Program-made: the position numbers and the translations under genes
From: Pogona vitticeps
Lineage: Eukaryota; Chordata; Lepidosauria; Squamata; Agamidae
NCBI RefSeq assembly: GCF_051106095.1
Contig: NC_135787.1
Location: 178,636,501 to 178,700,500 of the forward strand
Reading direction: 5' to 3'
DNA: 64,000 nucleotides
Notes under the pieces: generated by a model
Told to the model about the DNA's origin: nothing
What the model saw: only the letters and a program-made list of their open reading frames with translations
Database searches by the model: none
Shown here: in pieces, positions 33,010-44,304 of the stretch
Layout of the letters: every line of letters begins with the position of its first letter
Position numbering within the stretch: position 1 is the first letter of the stretch

Positions 33010-34735
33010 TTTTATCTTCAGAAAAACTGGAATCAACCACTGTAGTTTGTTGGAAACCACTAAACATGATGGCAGAATTTGGTGAAATGAAAAATTAGTG
33101 TATCTGATACAATCCCATGTCTTAACTGAGGGAAAATTGCTCAGTGTCAAAATCTAAAGTATTGTTTCCCAAACTTTTTGCAAGGTACCTTTTTTTTTTC
33201 ATTTTTGAGGACATTTTCATATCATCTCATCTCCTTCACCATCATATCTATCTCTCTTTGTCACACACAGATACAGCCCTTTAGCAAAAAAATAAAAGAT
33301 GGTGGCTAGTATCAAGGCTTTCTTGGCATCATCATGCATGTATCCTGAAACTGAAAACAGAACTGTTTAATTAGTGATAGTCTGCCACAGCTGGAGACAT
33401 CACTCTCACTATGCAGGCAAAGCTACCGTATGTAACAAGATACTGGCCAGTTCATAATTTAAGATTATTTACCTTTTGCATTTATTTATTTTCTCCTATT
33501 TTTTAAAGTTCAGAATTTAAAATCGGATAATCAATTGATTTTAAAAATAATGTGCAATGGCCAGGATGCTTAAAAGTACCAGGGGAAGGGGGGGCTACAA
33601 ATACTGTCCACAATAGTTGTTGCTTAAGATGGTCAACTGGTCATCTCACTCTATACAAAGGTCTGCTCTGTACTTTCACTTCATATATGCTTTTATGTTA
33701 CTGAAATATATTCTGTCCCTTTGAATAATGCTAATGTTCTTGTTATTCATGTAGCTGAACATGAGCGCTGACAGAATTTAAGCACCACAATATCTCAAAC
33801 TTTCATTACATAAAAATTCCCTTCCTGCTTCCAAACCTTTATTTTGTAAACTTACTTTCTGCTTTCTATAGATTAGGAGCTATAAACATGTGGAGGCAGA
33901 AGGTAGACAAATGTGTTTCTTTCTACAATCATCCAGGCTAGAAGGCATCTCAGCATTTTGTTTTTACAACTAACCACTGTTGATGGATGCTTCTAATTAA
34001 TTATTGTGGTGAAACCAGTTATTCCCCATCTGTAAATGATACATGAGACACCAGGGGAGGGGATTTCAGGGCTACAGACAATATTTTAAAAAGCATTTAA
34101 TTTACATGTGAATCCTAGACCAAAAATAGATTAATATGTTTTTTAAAAGGCTTTCTACAAATTCCAAAGTACTAAAAAAAACCTGCAGTTGCTTGAAACT
34201 ACATCTTTAGCAAAGGCATTTTTGGCTGCATGGATGGGGTATAGCCAACCTATGCTGTGGTTATTTCCAGCTTCACTGCTATTATAAAGATCACTGGTTG
34301 TTGATGACAAAGTGAGGGATCCAGGTCTAAGATTTCTGTGTTCACTGGAGTAGAGGCAACTGATCTACTATTCCATCTTATATATACCCAACGGGCAGCC
34401 AGGTCCTTCCATATAGATGGACAGAATTGGGAAGGAGTGCAAAGGTCATTTCACCTAAGACTTTTTCTATATAGTACTGTAAAATGAGGGAATAGGGACA
34501 GAGAAAGCGGCTCTCTGATACTTACTTTTAAGTACCTCTCAAGTTTATCTCAAGTGATCTAAGCTTTGATTTCATTGACTACTGCACTGTATTGTAATTA
34601 TATGATAACTTAATATCAAAACCATATGTATGGGCTGGGTAAGGTAGAGTTCTCTTCCTAATGCTATATTGTATTATTGATAACATGGAATTTTTACATG
34701 ATTAAGTAATGCAATATATAGAAAATGACTCTGAA
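33010..34735. other. Intergenic, no feature seen
   Basis: AT-rich, no repeat family or exon recognised. Confidence 0.35.
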
Positions 34736-34739
34736 CATA

Positions 34740-34941
34740 TGGTTGTTGTGGGTTTTTCGGGCTCTTTGGCCATGTTCTAAAGGTTGTTTTTCCTGATGTT
34801 TCGGCAGTCTCTGCGGCTGGCATCTGTGTCCATAGTTCCTACTCCAGTCCTCTGAAGATGCGGGCCACAGAGACTGGTGAAACGTCAGGAAAAACAACCT
34901 TCAGAGCACGGCCAAAGAGCCCGAAAAACCCATGACAACAA
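34740..34941. mobile_element. Inverted pair of Penelope-like 3' termini
   Basis: Minus-oriented terminal block (34740 to about 34830) facing a plus-oriented block (about 34853-34941), both with 'gtctctgcggctggcatc'- and 'gccaaagagcccgaaaaacc'-type sequence, separated by about 20 bases. Only about 90 bases of terminus remain per arm. Confidence 0.75.
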
Positions 34942-35222
34942 TCAGATGCACACATTGGGAAAAATCAGATATTAGGTCTGATTTATGGCTGAGACAGTCA
35001 TCCAGCCAACGAACTATACATAGAGTACACAGTGTTTTTTCTTCCACTGTAGGAATATTTTGATATTTTGCCATCGGAGACTCAAGAAAAAGAAGAAACC
35101 ACTGCCACTATGATTCTGAATATTGTGTTTTAAAAGAGTGAAGGGTAACTTAGATACATTTTCAGATCACTGTTCATTATCTCTTTATTTCACCATTTAA
35201 ACTTCGAATTATTTTGCTGTGT

Positions 35223-36061
35223 TCATTGTAACTTGTGATTGGGTTCCTTTTCTAGGATGGGTGGGCCAAGGGATTTGGCGGGAATGACAGCCGGAGTCGA
35301 TGTAACGGTCAAAAAAGGATTGGTTTTATTAACTTTTCCATCAAGTAACTCTGGACCAAACGGATCCGGCAACTCTTCATTTGTTAACATGTTATACTTC
35401 TTGGGTTTTACCCCAGGTCCCATATCTTTGGTTTTCACTGTTTCTTCCCCCCAAAATGAATGGTTGTGCTCTGATTCGCAGTTGACACAGTCAGCACCAA
35501 GCAGGTAGTCCTGCAGAAGGATGGACCACAACCGAACCCTCCAGCCTGGGTAGGAAAGGGCTGGTTCCACCGCTGGGCGAGAAGCCAAACCCACTCCCGG
35601 TTTCCATCCCCCGGATGCTCACCGGCTCCAATCTTTCCTATCTCTTTTGGTAGAGGCAACAGACCATCTTCCTTCATCAAGTTCGGGAAATTCTTTACCA
35701 ATGTTACGATCTTCTCTCTCTCTGCGCCTGTCTCTCTTGTTTGTGTACTCTTTTCCTCCTTTCCTCCATCTGCCCCTCTTTTTTCTCCCTCCTCCTTTAT
35801 AACCTCATCCCATCTCCACTCTCCTGACTCCTCCCCCCAGTCTTTCGTCCTCTCTGCCAGAAACACCTCTATCGTCATACATTCATCATCGTCCAGTTTG
35901 ATTAATTCCCCCACAGCACATCCCTCATTTGCTTCTTCTTTAGATGTCTGTAAGGACGGCTCACTTTTATTCCTTTGCTCACATAACTGCAGAAAGAACA
36001 ACCTCCTGCTTCTTACTGCAAGGAAACGTGCTTCTTTACTGCTGTCTAACGTAGAGAACAC
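35223..36061 (-). other. Unassigned open frames (208 and 123 codons), possible decayed retroelement
   Basis: The minus strand holds a 208-codon frame (35435-36061) overlapping a 123-codon frame (35223-35594). The first is highly charged (Glu/Lys-rich, with EEGEKRGADGGKEEKSTQ) and contains a run of acidic residues, LIKLDDDECMTIE. The second has a Pro/Asn-rich end, TNEELPDPFGPELLDG. Composition is gag-like but no protease, reverse transcriptase or terminal repeats were found nearby. It may be a fossil retroelement piece or part of an unrecognised gene. Function unknown. Confidence 0.3.
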
Positions 36062-36252
36062 AATTGAAACACAGCAAAGGCAACTGCATGGGGCTCATAA
36101 TACAAAGTTCTAATATTTCACTCTTCAAGGCTTATGTTACTGCACAGACTATTCAGGATCACTTACCTAATTAGAATGATTGTGGTAATGAAAAATACAC
36201 CTCAACCAGGGAAGGTATTGAATGAGCAGTCTTGAGGAGGGGGCTGTTTGTT

Positions 36253-36430
36253 TGTTTGTTTAAAATTACCCCACCTTTCTCCACAATGGCTTACATTATT
36301 AAAAAGACAACATTGAAAACTAATAGCAGTAGTATACAGAGAACAAATAGGATTAAATAGATACCATACTAAAAGACAGCAAACAAAAGCAACACCAAAA
36401 ATACATTCAAAGCAGTAAGGTGCAACCATC
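36253..36430 (-). mobile_element. L2/CR1-type 3' tail, reversed
   Basis: (tttg)n followed by 'ccccacctttctccacaatg' and 'gcttacattattaaaaagac', closely matching 57082-57250. Both are reverse complements of a 'ggagaaaggcggcatataaat' terminus. Confidence 0.6.
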
Positions 36431-36433
36431 CGT

Positions 36434-36538
36434 ACCATTATGGTATCTTGTACTGTACCTCTTTCCTCCAAAGAGCTCAAGTTGGCATAAACTTGAGCTC
36501 TTTGGAAGAACGAGGTACAGTACGAGATAGCATAATGA
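36434..36538. repeat. 47-bp stem foldback with 10-nt loop
   Basis: Left arm 36435-36481, loop about 36482-36491, right arm 36492-36538. Shared core 'aaagagctcaag' and 'gtactgtacctc', with about 6 mismatches in 47. It sits just beyond the LINE/SINE tail at 36253-36430, so it may have arisen during that insertion. Confidence 0.85.
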
Positions 36539-37428
36539 GTTGGCTGAAACACTGTTATTAAAGATTTCTCTACCAAGCCTCCTTCTTCAACACTGGTTTA
36601 TGCTGTCCTTTTGCTTAAACGCCTAGCATGCTCAACATGGATGAGAAATTAAGTTCTATCATGCTTTCTCAACTGTCCGGTAATCAATGGAAAGCTATGT
36701 AAAATTGCAGGCTTTGATGTGCAATTAATCAAGAGTAAATCATCCAGTCTTGCAACATATCCAGCAATAAGGAAAATGTATTCTCAGCATTCCTTTTGTT
36801 CAAATGAGACTTCTGAAGTTACACTACTGAAACCCAGTAGCAGATAGGCCTGTATGAATATCACAGGATCGGGATAAGGTTCTTAAAATGTAGCTGTAAT
36901 TACAGTGTAAATGGAGATGCAGAAGATAATTGAGGGAAAGGTTTTTAACAAAACATTCCATGAAACACAAATTGCCTCATGTCTGAACATATGTTGAGCT
37001 GTTGATAAGGGCAGGTACACTCAGATGGCTGCCCCAAGGTACAGTAAATAGGTAAGTGTAAGGTAAGACACCCCTTCACGGATTGCTGCCTTGTCGTGGC
37101 GAAGGGGCTTAAGTAATTCAGAGAAGCTATGGGCTATGCTGTGCAGGAGCACCCAAGACGGACAGGTCATAGTGGACAGTTCTGACTAAACACGGTCCAC
37201 CTGGAGCAGGAACTGGCAAGCCACTCCAGTATCTTTGCCAAGAAAACTCCATGGACAGAAATAAAAGGCTAAAAGATATGATGCTGAAAGATGATGTCAG
37301 AAGGCGTCCAATATGCTACTGAGGAAGAGCAGAGGACAAGTACAAGTAGCTCCAGAGCTAATGAAGTGGTTGGGCCAAACCTAAAAGGACTCTCAGCTGC
37401 GGACATGCCTGGAAGTGAAAGTCCAATA

Positions 37429-37856
37429 CAGTGGTGTCTCGCTTAACGAGCGATTCGTTTAATGACGAATCCGCATAGCGATTGAGTTTTTGCAATCGCA
37501 AAAGTGATCGCATAACAATGTTTTAAATGGGAAAACACTTTGCGATGATCGGTAAGCTGTTTCGCTTACTGATTATCGCATGATGTTTTTCCAACAGCAG
37601 ATCGGCGGTTCCAGAATGGCTGCCGGGTAAAGAAAATGGCCACCTGCTGTGTTTTCGCGCCCTTTCCTCGCTTACCGGGCAGCGAAAATGGCGGCCACAT
37701 GGAGGATTTCCGCATAACGGTGAGTTTTTTGCCCATAGGAACGCATTAAATGTGTTTTAATGCGTTCCTATGGGCTTTTTTGCCCCACATAGCGACGAAT
37801 CGACATAGCGACGATTTTTTCAGAACGGATTATCGTCGCTATGCGGGGCATCACTG
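37429..37856. mobile_element. Tigger-like MITE nested in BovB
   Basis: Starts CAGTGGTGTCTCGCTTAACG after TA (37427-37428) and ends with the complementary 'atgcggggcatcactg'. The right-hand duplication appears mutated (ca). Sequence relative of 16041-16454, with the same internal foldback and 'aaaatggcggcc' motif. It splits the BovB 5' region. Confidence 0.85.
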
Positions 37857-39557
37857 CACTGCAAAGAAAAATACTGCATAGGAACCTGGAATGTAAAATA
37901 TATGAACCTTGGTAACCTGGATGTGGTCAAACAGGAGACATTGACATCCTGGGCATCAGTGAACTAAAATGGACAGGAATGGGCAAATTCAATTCAGATG
38001 ATTACCATATCTACTATTGTGGGCAAGAATCCCATAGAAGAAATGGAGTAGCCCTCATAGTCAACCAAAGAGTGGGAAAAGCTGTACTGGGATACAATCT
38101 CAAAAACGATAGAATGATTTCAATACGAATCCAAGGCAAACCTTTCAACTTCACAGTCATCCAAGTTTATGCACCAACCACAGATGCTGAAGAGGCTGAA
38201 ATTGACCAATTCTATGAAGACTTACAACATCTTCTAGAACTGAGATGTTCTTCTCATTATAGGGGACTGGAATGTTAAAGTAGGGAGTCAAGAGATAAAA
38301 GGAACAACCGGTAAGTCTGGCCTTGGAGTTCAACATGAAGCAGGGCAAAGGCTAATAGAGTTTTGTCAAGAGAACAAGCTGGTCATCACAAACACTCTTT
38401 TTGAACATCAAAAGAGGCATGCAGAAAACTCTACACATGGACATCACCAGATGGGCAATACCAAAATCAGATTGATTATGTTCTCTGCAGCCAAAGATGG
38501 AGAAGCTCTATATAGTCAGCAAAAACAAGAGCTGGAGCTGATTGTGGCTCTGATCATCAGCTTCAGCTTAAACTGAAGAAAGTAGGAAAAACCGTTGGGC
38601 TAGTCAGGTATAATCTAAACCAAATCCCTTATGAATACACAGTGAAACTGAAGAACAGATTTAAGCAACTCTATTTGGTGGACAGAGTGCCTGAAGAACT
38701 ATGGATGGAAGTTCATAACAAGGCAAAGAATAGGAAATGCAAGAAAGCAAAGTAGCTGTCCGGTGAGGCCTTACAAATAGCAGAGAAGAGAAGGGAAACA
38801 AGATGCAAGGGAGATAGGGAAAGTTACAGAAAATTGAATGCAGACTTCCAAAGAATAGCAAGGAGAGACAAGAGGGCCTTAAAAGAACAGTGCAAAGATA
38901 TAGAGGAAAATAATAGAAAGGGAAAAACCAGAGATCTGTTTAAAAAATTAGAGATATTAAAGGAACATTTTGTGCAAAGATGGACATTATAAAGGATAAA
39001 AATGATAGGGACCTCGCAGAAGGGGAAGACATCATGAAGAGGTGGCAAGAATACAGAGGAATTATACCAGAAAGATTTGGATATCCTGGACAACCCAGAT
39101 AGTGTGGTTGCTGATCTTGAGCCAGACATCTTGGAGAGTGAAGTCAAATGGGTGTGATGGCATTCCAGTGGAACTGTTTAAAATCTTAAAAGATGATGCT
39201 GTTAAGGTGCTACACTCAATATGCCAACAAGTTTGAAAGACTCAGCAGTGGCCAGAGGATTAGAAAAGATCAGTCTACATCCAAATCCCAAAGAAGGGCA
39301 GTGCCAAAGAATGCTCCAACTACCATACAATTGTACTCATTTCACACGCTAGCAAGGTTATGCTCAAAATCCTCCAAGGTAGGCTTCAGCAGTATGTGGA
39401 CCGAGAACTCCCAGAAGTACAAGCTGAATTCCGAAAAGGCAGAGGAACTAGAGACCAAGTTGCTAAATTGCGCTGGATTATGGAGGAAGCCAGAGAGTTC
39501 CAGAAAAACATCTACTTCTGCCTTATTGACTACACAAAGGCCTTTGACTGTGTAAAC

Positions 39558-39692
39558 CACTGGTTCTTAACCTTGGGTTACTCAGGGTTTTGGACTGCAA
39601 CTCCCAGAAGCCTTCACCACCAGATGTCCTGATTGGGGTTTCTGGGAGTTGCAGTTCAAAAGCATCCGAGTAACAAAGGTTAAGAACCACTG
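39558..39692. mobile_element. hAT-like MITE (135 bp) nested in BovB reverse transcriptase
   Basis: Inverted ends 'ctggttcttaacc' and 'ggttaagaaccactg', flanked by an 8-bp duplication (gtgtaaac at 39550-39557, gtgtagac at 39693-39700, one mismatch), the hAT signature. BovB sequence continues directly across it (FDCVNH | VDHRKL). Confidence 0.85.
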
Positions 39693-41025
39693 GTGTAGAC
39701 CACAGAAAACTATGACAAGTTCTTAAAGAAATTGGAGTGTTTGACCACCTTATCTATCTCCTGAGAAATCCATATGTCGGACCGGAAGCAACAGTTAGAA
39801 CTGGGTATGGAACAACTGATTGGTTCAAAATTGGGGAAGAAGTATGACAAGGCTGTATATTGTCTCCCTGCTTATTTAATTTATATGCAGAATACATCAT
39901 GCGAAAGGCTGGACTGGATGAATCCCAAGCCGGAATTAAGATTGCCAGAAGAAATATCAACAACCTCAGATATGCAGATGATACCCCTCTTGATGGCAGA
40001 AACTGAGGAGGTACTAAAGAACCTTGTAATGAGGTTGAAAGAGGAGAGTGCCTAAAATGGTCTAAAGCTCAACATCAAAAAAAGCTAAGATCATGGCCAC
40101 TGGGCCCATCACATCCTGGCAAATAGAAGGGGAAGACATGGAGGCAGTGACAGATTTTACTTTCTTGGGCTCCATGATCACTGCAGATGGTGATAGCAGC
40201 CCTGAAATTAAAAGACGCCTGCTTCTTATGAAGAAAGCGATGACAAACCTTGACAGCATCTTAAAAAGCAGAGACATCACCTTGCCAACAAAAGTCCGAA
40301 TAGTCAAAGCTATGGTTCTTCCTGTAGTGAGGTATGGAAGTGAGAGCTGGACCATAAAGAAGGCTGACCACCAAAGAATTGATGCTTTTGAATTGTGGTG
40401 CTGGAGGAGACTCTTGAGAGTCCCCTGGACTGCAAGGAGATCAAACCTATCCATTCTCAAGGAAATCAAACCTGAGTGCTCACTGGAAGGAGAGATCCTG
40501 AAGCTGAGGCTCCAATACGTTGGCCATCTCATGAGAAGAGAAGACTCCCTGGAAAAGACCCTGATGTTGGGAAAGTGTGAAGGCAAGAGGAGAAGGGGGT
40601 GACAGAGGACAAGATGGTTGGACAGTGTCGTCAAAGCTTCCAGCATGAATTTGACCAAACTCAGGGAGGCAGTGGAAGACAGGAGGGCCGGGCATGCTCT
40701 GGTCCATGGGGTCATGAGTCGGACACAAATTAACGACTAAACAACAATAAGTAAGACAGCTGTGGTCACATGCCTTGGTCTTAAAGATTTATGCCGAAGT
40801 TGGAAACAGATGTACGTAACACTGGAATATGGCGGTATGCAAGTTTTACTGCCAGCTGCATGTGGCATCTGATGCACATCAAATTATTCTGCACTACAAA
40901 GCCTCACATCTTCAACCATTTTCTTTCAATTTTCCAAAATATTTTCCAAAGGTATTTTTTAAGGATGCAAGCAGGGTATAGTAGTATCACTAGCATAACA
41001 GCAAAGCTTCTAACAAATAAAACTG

Positions 41026-41251
41026 CGGTTGTTGTGGGTTTTTTGGGCTCTTTGGCCGTGTTCTGAAGTTTGTTCTTCCTAACGTTTTGCCAGTCTCTGT
41101 GGCCAGCATCTTCAGAGGACTGGAGTAGGAACTCTGTACTCTGGTGCAGTTTGCTTGGATAGTTGAGTATTTATAGCTGTGGGATCAGCTTTTGTCAAAA
41201 TCACCCAGTCTCCTGAACAGGACAAAAGCAGATCCCACAGCTATAAATACT
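41026..41251. mobile_element. Penelope-like terminus with partial inverted arm
   Basis: Minus-oriented terminal block ('ggttgttgtgggttttttgg', 'ccagtctctgtggccagcat'), then 'atagctgtgggatcagcttt'. It is followed after a short spacer by the reverse complement of the same stretch (gacaaaagcagatcccacag, ctataaatactc) ending in poly(T). Confidence 0.75.
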
Positions 41252-42021
41252 CATTTTTTTTTTTTTAAAGTCCTTTCTGTCTTTTTTTAAGGAACCAAAT
41301 CCATGTAATGACAGACTACAGAATCTCAGCCCTCAGATTTATTCTGTCTCTTTGTTACAATGTCTGCCATTCCAAAAAAGATGATGAAGACTCCCCCCCC
41401 CCCATAAGAGTGAAAACACCCAGTAGAAAGCAATATCCATCAAGGTAAGATCAGAACACTGATTATAGCATAGGCATATCTAGTTTTCAAACAGCAAGAT
41501 TAGTGCTCATGTGTGGCGCCGAAACTGTGTCATTTTGGACAGTCTTGATAAGTGAATGCCTGAGGAACAAAGCATTTTCAGAAACTGATGGGAAATATTG
41601 TCACCTGCTAAAGTCCTTCAGGAGTTATCACAATATAGACTAAATCCTATGTCAGATCAACCTGGAGTACACCAATTGAAATCAATGCAACTTACATTAT
41701 TTGTGACAAACAAGTCCTCTTCTCAGTAGGTCTATTTTGGGTCTGACACTGGATTCCCCCTTTTAGCTATGGACTTTAGTTTTTCTGAGTTTATAATCTC
41801 AGCCACAAACATTGCTTTTTTAAAAAGCTGGCTGAAGAATGTGACCACTCTCCCGCTGAATTTGACATCAAGCAAGGGAAAGGGCAACAGGAAATGGAGG
41901 CAATTGAAAAAAGGGTTTATGTTTTTTGGCTGATAAAGCCAAAAATTATGGCCAACATCTTCTCACTATCTGCTATTGGAAGATCATTAAATATATATGG
42001 ATCATTAAATATATATATATA

Positions 42022-42130
42022 TCCTGGATCCGACTGAAGAACTGTCTAATCCAGTATCCTAAACTATAGTTTCCCATAGTGGCCAACCAAATACTTATGA
42101 ACAGCTCACAACCAAAATATAGGGGAAACC
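42022..42130 (-). mobile_element. CR1-type 3' UTR fragment
   Basis: 'ctgtctaatccagtatccta' and 'catagtggccaaccaaatac' are the reverse complement of the squamate CR1/L3 end. Confidence 0.6.
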
Positions 42131-42499
42131 CCAAAGTGAGGGGATGTTCATTATTAAGCGCTATTGCCTAGAGGTGCTCTATATGTACAATACTGCCATA
42201 AACCCCACTAGCCGTTTCCTGGTGGGAAAGCCAGATGGAATAGGGAACATATCCTGTTTCCCAAAAGCACTGAGTAGATTTGGAAAGAGCAATATCTTAA
42301 ACCCGCCCAGCCTTTCCCAAGATAAGGTTGTGCAGGTTGGGACTGTGTACCCCTGAGTGCTCCTGTCAAACAGCACATGGGTAGAAAGGTCTGGATTACC
42401 AATTCTTAAACTGATGTAATTTCTCTGGGCCCCTCTCAGGACAATTACCATATTATTTTCCTTAAAACAAATAATCTAAGAGAGGGTGTTTGCTTTTTC

Positions 42500-42955
42500 A
42501 GGAAAGTAACAAATTTCATTGATGAAGAGTATGCGGTAGATGCCGTCTTGATTTCAGCAAGACTTTTGACAAGGTCACTCATTATATTCTTGTGGCCGTG
42601 TTGGTAAAATGTGGCTTAGATGATGCTTAAGTGGACTTGTAATGGGTTGACAGGCCAGCCCCCAAAATTGCTTGCCAATGATTCCACACCGTCCTGGAGA
42701 CAAGTGATTAGTGGGGCACCACAGGTTGACCAAACTCCGGGAGGCAGTGGAAGACAGGAGGGTCTGGCGTGCTCTGGTCCATGGGGTCATGAAGAGTCGG
42801 ACACGAAACTTAACAACTAAACAACAACAGGTTTCTATTCTATGTCCAGCGTTGTTCAGCATTTTAATGAATAACTGTGATGAGAGTCTGGAGGGGATGC
42901 TCATTAAATATTTCAAGAGACATAATCAGGATTCAGGAAGACCTTAACAGACTGA
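42500..42955 (+). mobile_element. CR1 LINE reverse transcriptase fragment, interrupted
   Basis: Decayed CR1 motifs in order: a DFSKTFDKVTH-like stretch, WRQVISGAPQ, then (after a BovB insertion) SILCPALFSILMNNCDESLE. The frame is interrupted and the catalytic motif is not preserved. Confidence 0.7.
42722..42832 (+). mobile_element. RTE-BovB 3' end nested in CR1
   Basis: 'ttgaccaaactccgggaggc' through 'tggggtcatgaagagtcgga' and an (aac)n tail, about 110 bases, splitting the CR1 motif between PQ and SIL. A short 'acagg' repeat flanks it. Confidence 0.85.
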
Positions 42956-43539
42956 AAAACAGGGCCAAAACAAAATGAGTTTCAAAAGGGGAAAACATAC
43001 TGTTCTGTGTTTAGGAAGTTAAAATTTACAGATGTGCAAAAATATAAGGTACAGTTGGTTTCACAGGAGTAAATGTTAAAAAGATCCAGCGGATCTTAGT
43101 GATCCAGAAGCTAAACATGAGGTAACAGTGTCACCACTTCACTACAGGCTTCCCCTAAACCTGGAGCTTCCAGGAAGGACGATGTGGAGTGAGCACAACA
43201 CTGTAGGTTTTATTATGACAGACACCGTGGTCAGTGGAGCTTTTAGGTTCTAGAGACATTTGCTCAGTGAAGGGAGAGTGGAGGCTTCTATAGCTGCTTA
43301 AAAACCTCATTTTTACGAGTCATCCTGGTGCCACATTTCAACCTCTGCCAGGAATGGTATGAATTACTTGTGCCTGGCTTCCAGAAATGGGTTTTTGTAG
43401 AGTTTTACAGGACTGCAGAGCGAGGAGGATCTATAGATGTGAAGGTGGCGAAAAGGGCAGGTGTGTGTGAGAGAGTGACGACCAGGAAGGGAAAGAGAAG
43501 GCAGTGTAATCGGAGGAGAAAACAGGCGTGTTGAGATCC
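42956..43539. other. Intergenic upstream of B4GALNT3, no feature seen
   Basis: No repeat family or exon recognised before the GC-rich promoter. Confidence 0.35.
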
Positions 43540-44156
43540 CACCCCTCGAAGAGGAGTGTGTGCGCGTGTTGGCCTCTGAGGGAAAAAAATGAGAGAGAGA
43601 GAGAGAGCGTGAACTAAGAAGGAAAAAGTCAACCGGGCTTGGCTCCCGGAAAAGGGGCAGGCATTTCGTGAAAGCGGGGCGAGGAAAGGTGGGACGGGGA
43701 GGGTGCCTGAGAAGGCGAGGGAAGACAGAGCTGAGGAAGGCGAGAGAATAAGACACAAGCGCCAACCCGGGGGGGGGGGGGACGGACGGACGACAAATTG
43801 TCTCGGATCTGGAGCCCAGACGAGAGGAGCCAGCAGGAAACCGGGCGCGGGCGCGTAAAAAAAGAAGAAAAAGGAGGGAACTGGGACAGAAGGTGGCTCG
43901 TCCGTGAGGGAGGTGGACGCGTCACAAGCGCCGGCCGCGCCGAGGCGGAGGGAACACCTCACGGGCACTCTTGGGAAAAGAAAAAGGAACAACTGAGTCC
44001 CCAACTTGGCAAGGACGACGGGAGCCGGCGGCCTGGAGCAGCCGCAGCCGCACAGCAGAGAGCCGTCCCCGGTGCCGGGCGAGCGAGGAGGAAGAGGAGG
44101 AAGAAGCCACCCTCAGCGGCCGCCCCAGCATGCTGTCCCCCTTCGCCTGAGGCGGG
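43540..44156 (+). promoter_or_regulatory. B4GALNT3: B4GALNT3 CpG-rich promoter and 5' UTR
   Basis: Strongly GC- and CpG-rich block running into the exon, with a (GA)n run at about 43590-43608 and a G-run at 43770-43781. No TATA box seen. The long antisense frames here are GC-driven shadows. Transcription start not placed. Confidence 0.65.
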
Positions 44157-44304
44157 ATGAGGTGCCGCCTGTGCCACCTGGGCAAAGCGCTGAGGAGGAG
44201 GTTCCGCCGCTTGTTGATCCTCGGGCTGCTGGCCGTGGGGCTCTGGGCCGCCTACTTGGAGCTGGTGGCCCTGGCCGACGGGGGAGAGCACCCCTTGAGT
44301 CACC
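44157..44304 (+). CDS. B4GALNT3: B4GALNT3 coding exon 1 (cytoplasmic tail and membrane anchor)
   Basis: B4GALNT3 transfers GalNAc in beta-1,4 linkage to GlcNAc on N- and O-glycans (LacdiNAc synthesis) in the Golgi. This exon encodes the type II membrane-anchor end: a basic cytoplasmic tail ([18 protein letters not shown]), a hydrophobic segment ([20 protein letters not shown], residues about 19-38), then the start of the lumenal stem (GGEHPLSH). Human, as recalled, has [20 protein letters not shown]...YLELVASAQVGGNPLNRR at the same place. The ATG is the first good start in the GC-rich leader. Donor GTGAGT at 44305 leaves one base of codon 50. The catalytic and PA14-type domains lie in exons beyond the window. 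Position next to CCDC77 supports the identification. Confidence 0.87.

Larger units (their letters stand above)
37071..40748 (+). mobile_element. RTE-BovB LINE, near full length but dead
   Basis: The 5' end 'ccccttcacggattgctgcc' is typical BovB. It is followed by an endonuclease region (NGVALIVNQRVGKAVLGYNL, ISIRIQGKPFNFTVIQVYAP), reverse transcriptase (VDRELPEVQAEFRKGRGTRD, CLIDYTKAFDCVNH), and a C-terminal block (FTFLGSMITADGDSSPEIKR, HLMRREDSLEKTLMLGKCEG), ending 'agtcggacacaaattaacga' and 'ctaaacaacaa'. Without its two nested MITEs it is about 3.1 kb. Several frameshifts and stops interrupt it. Confidence 0.93.
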
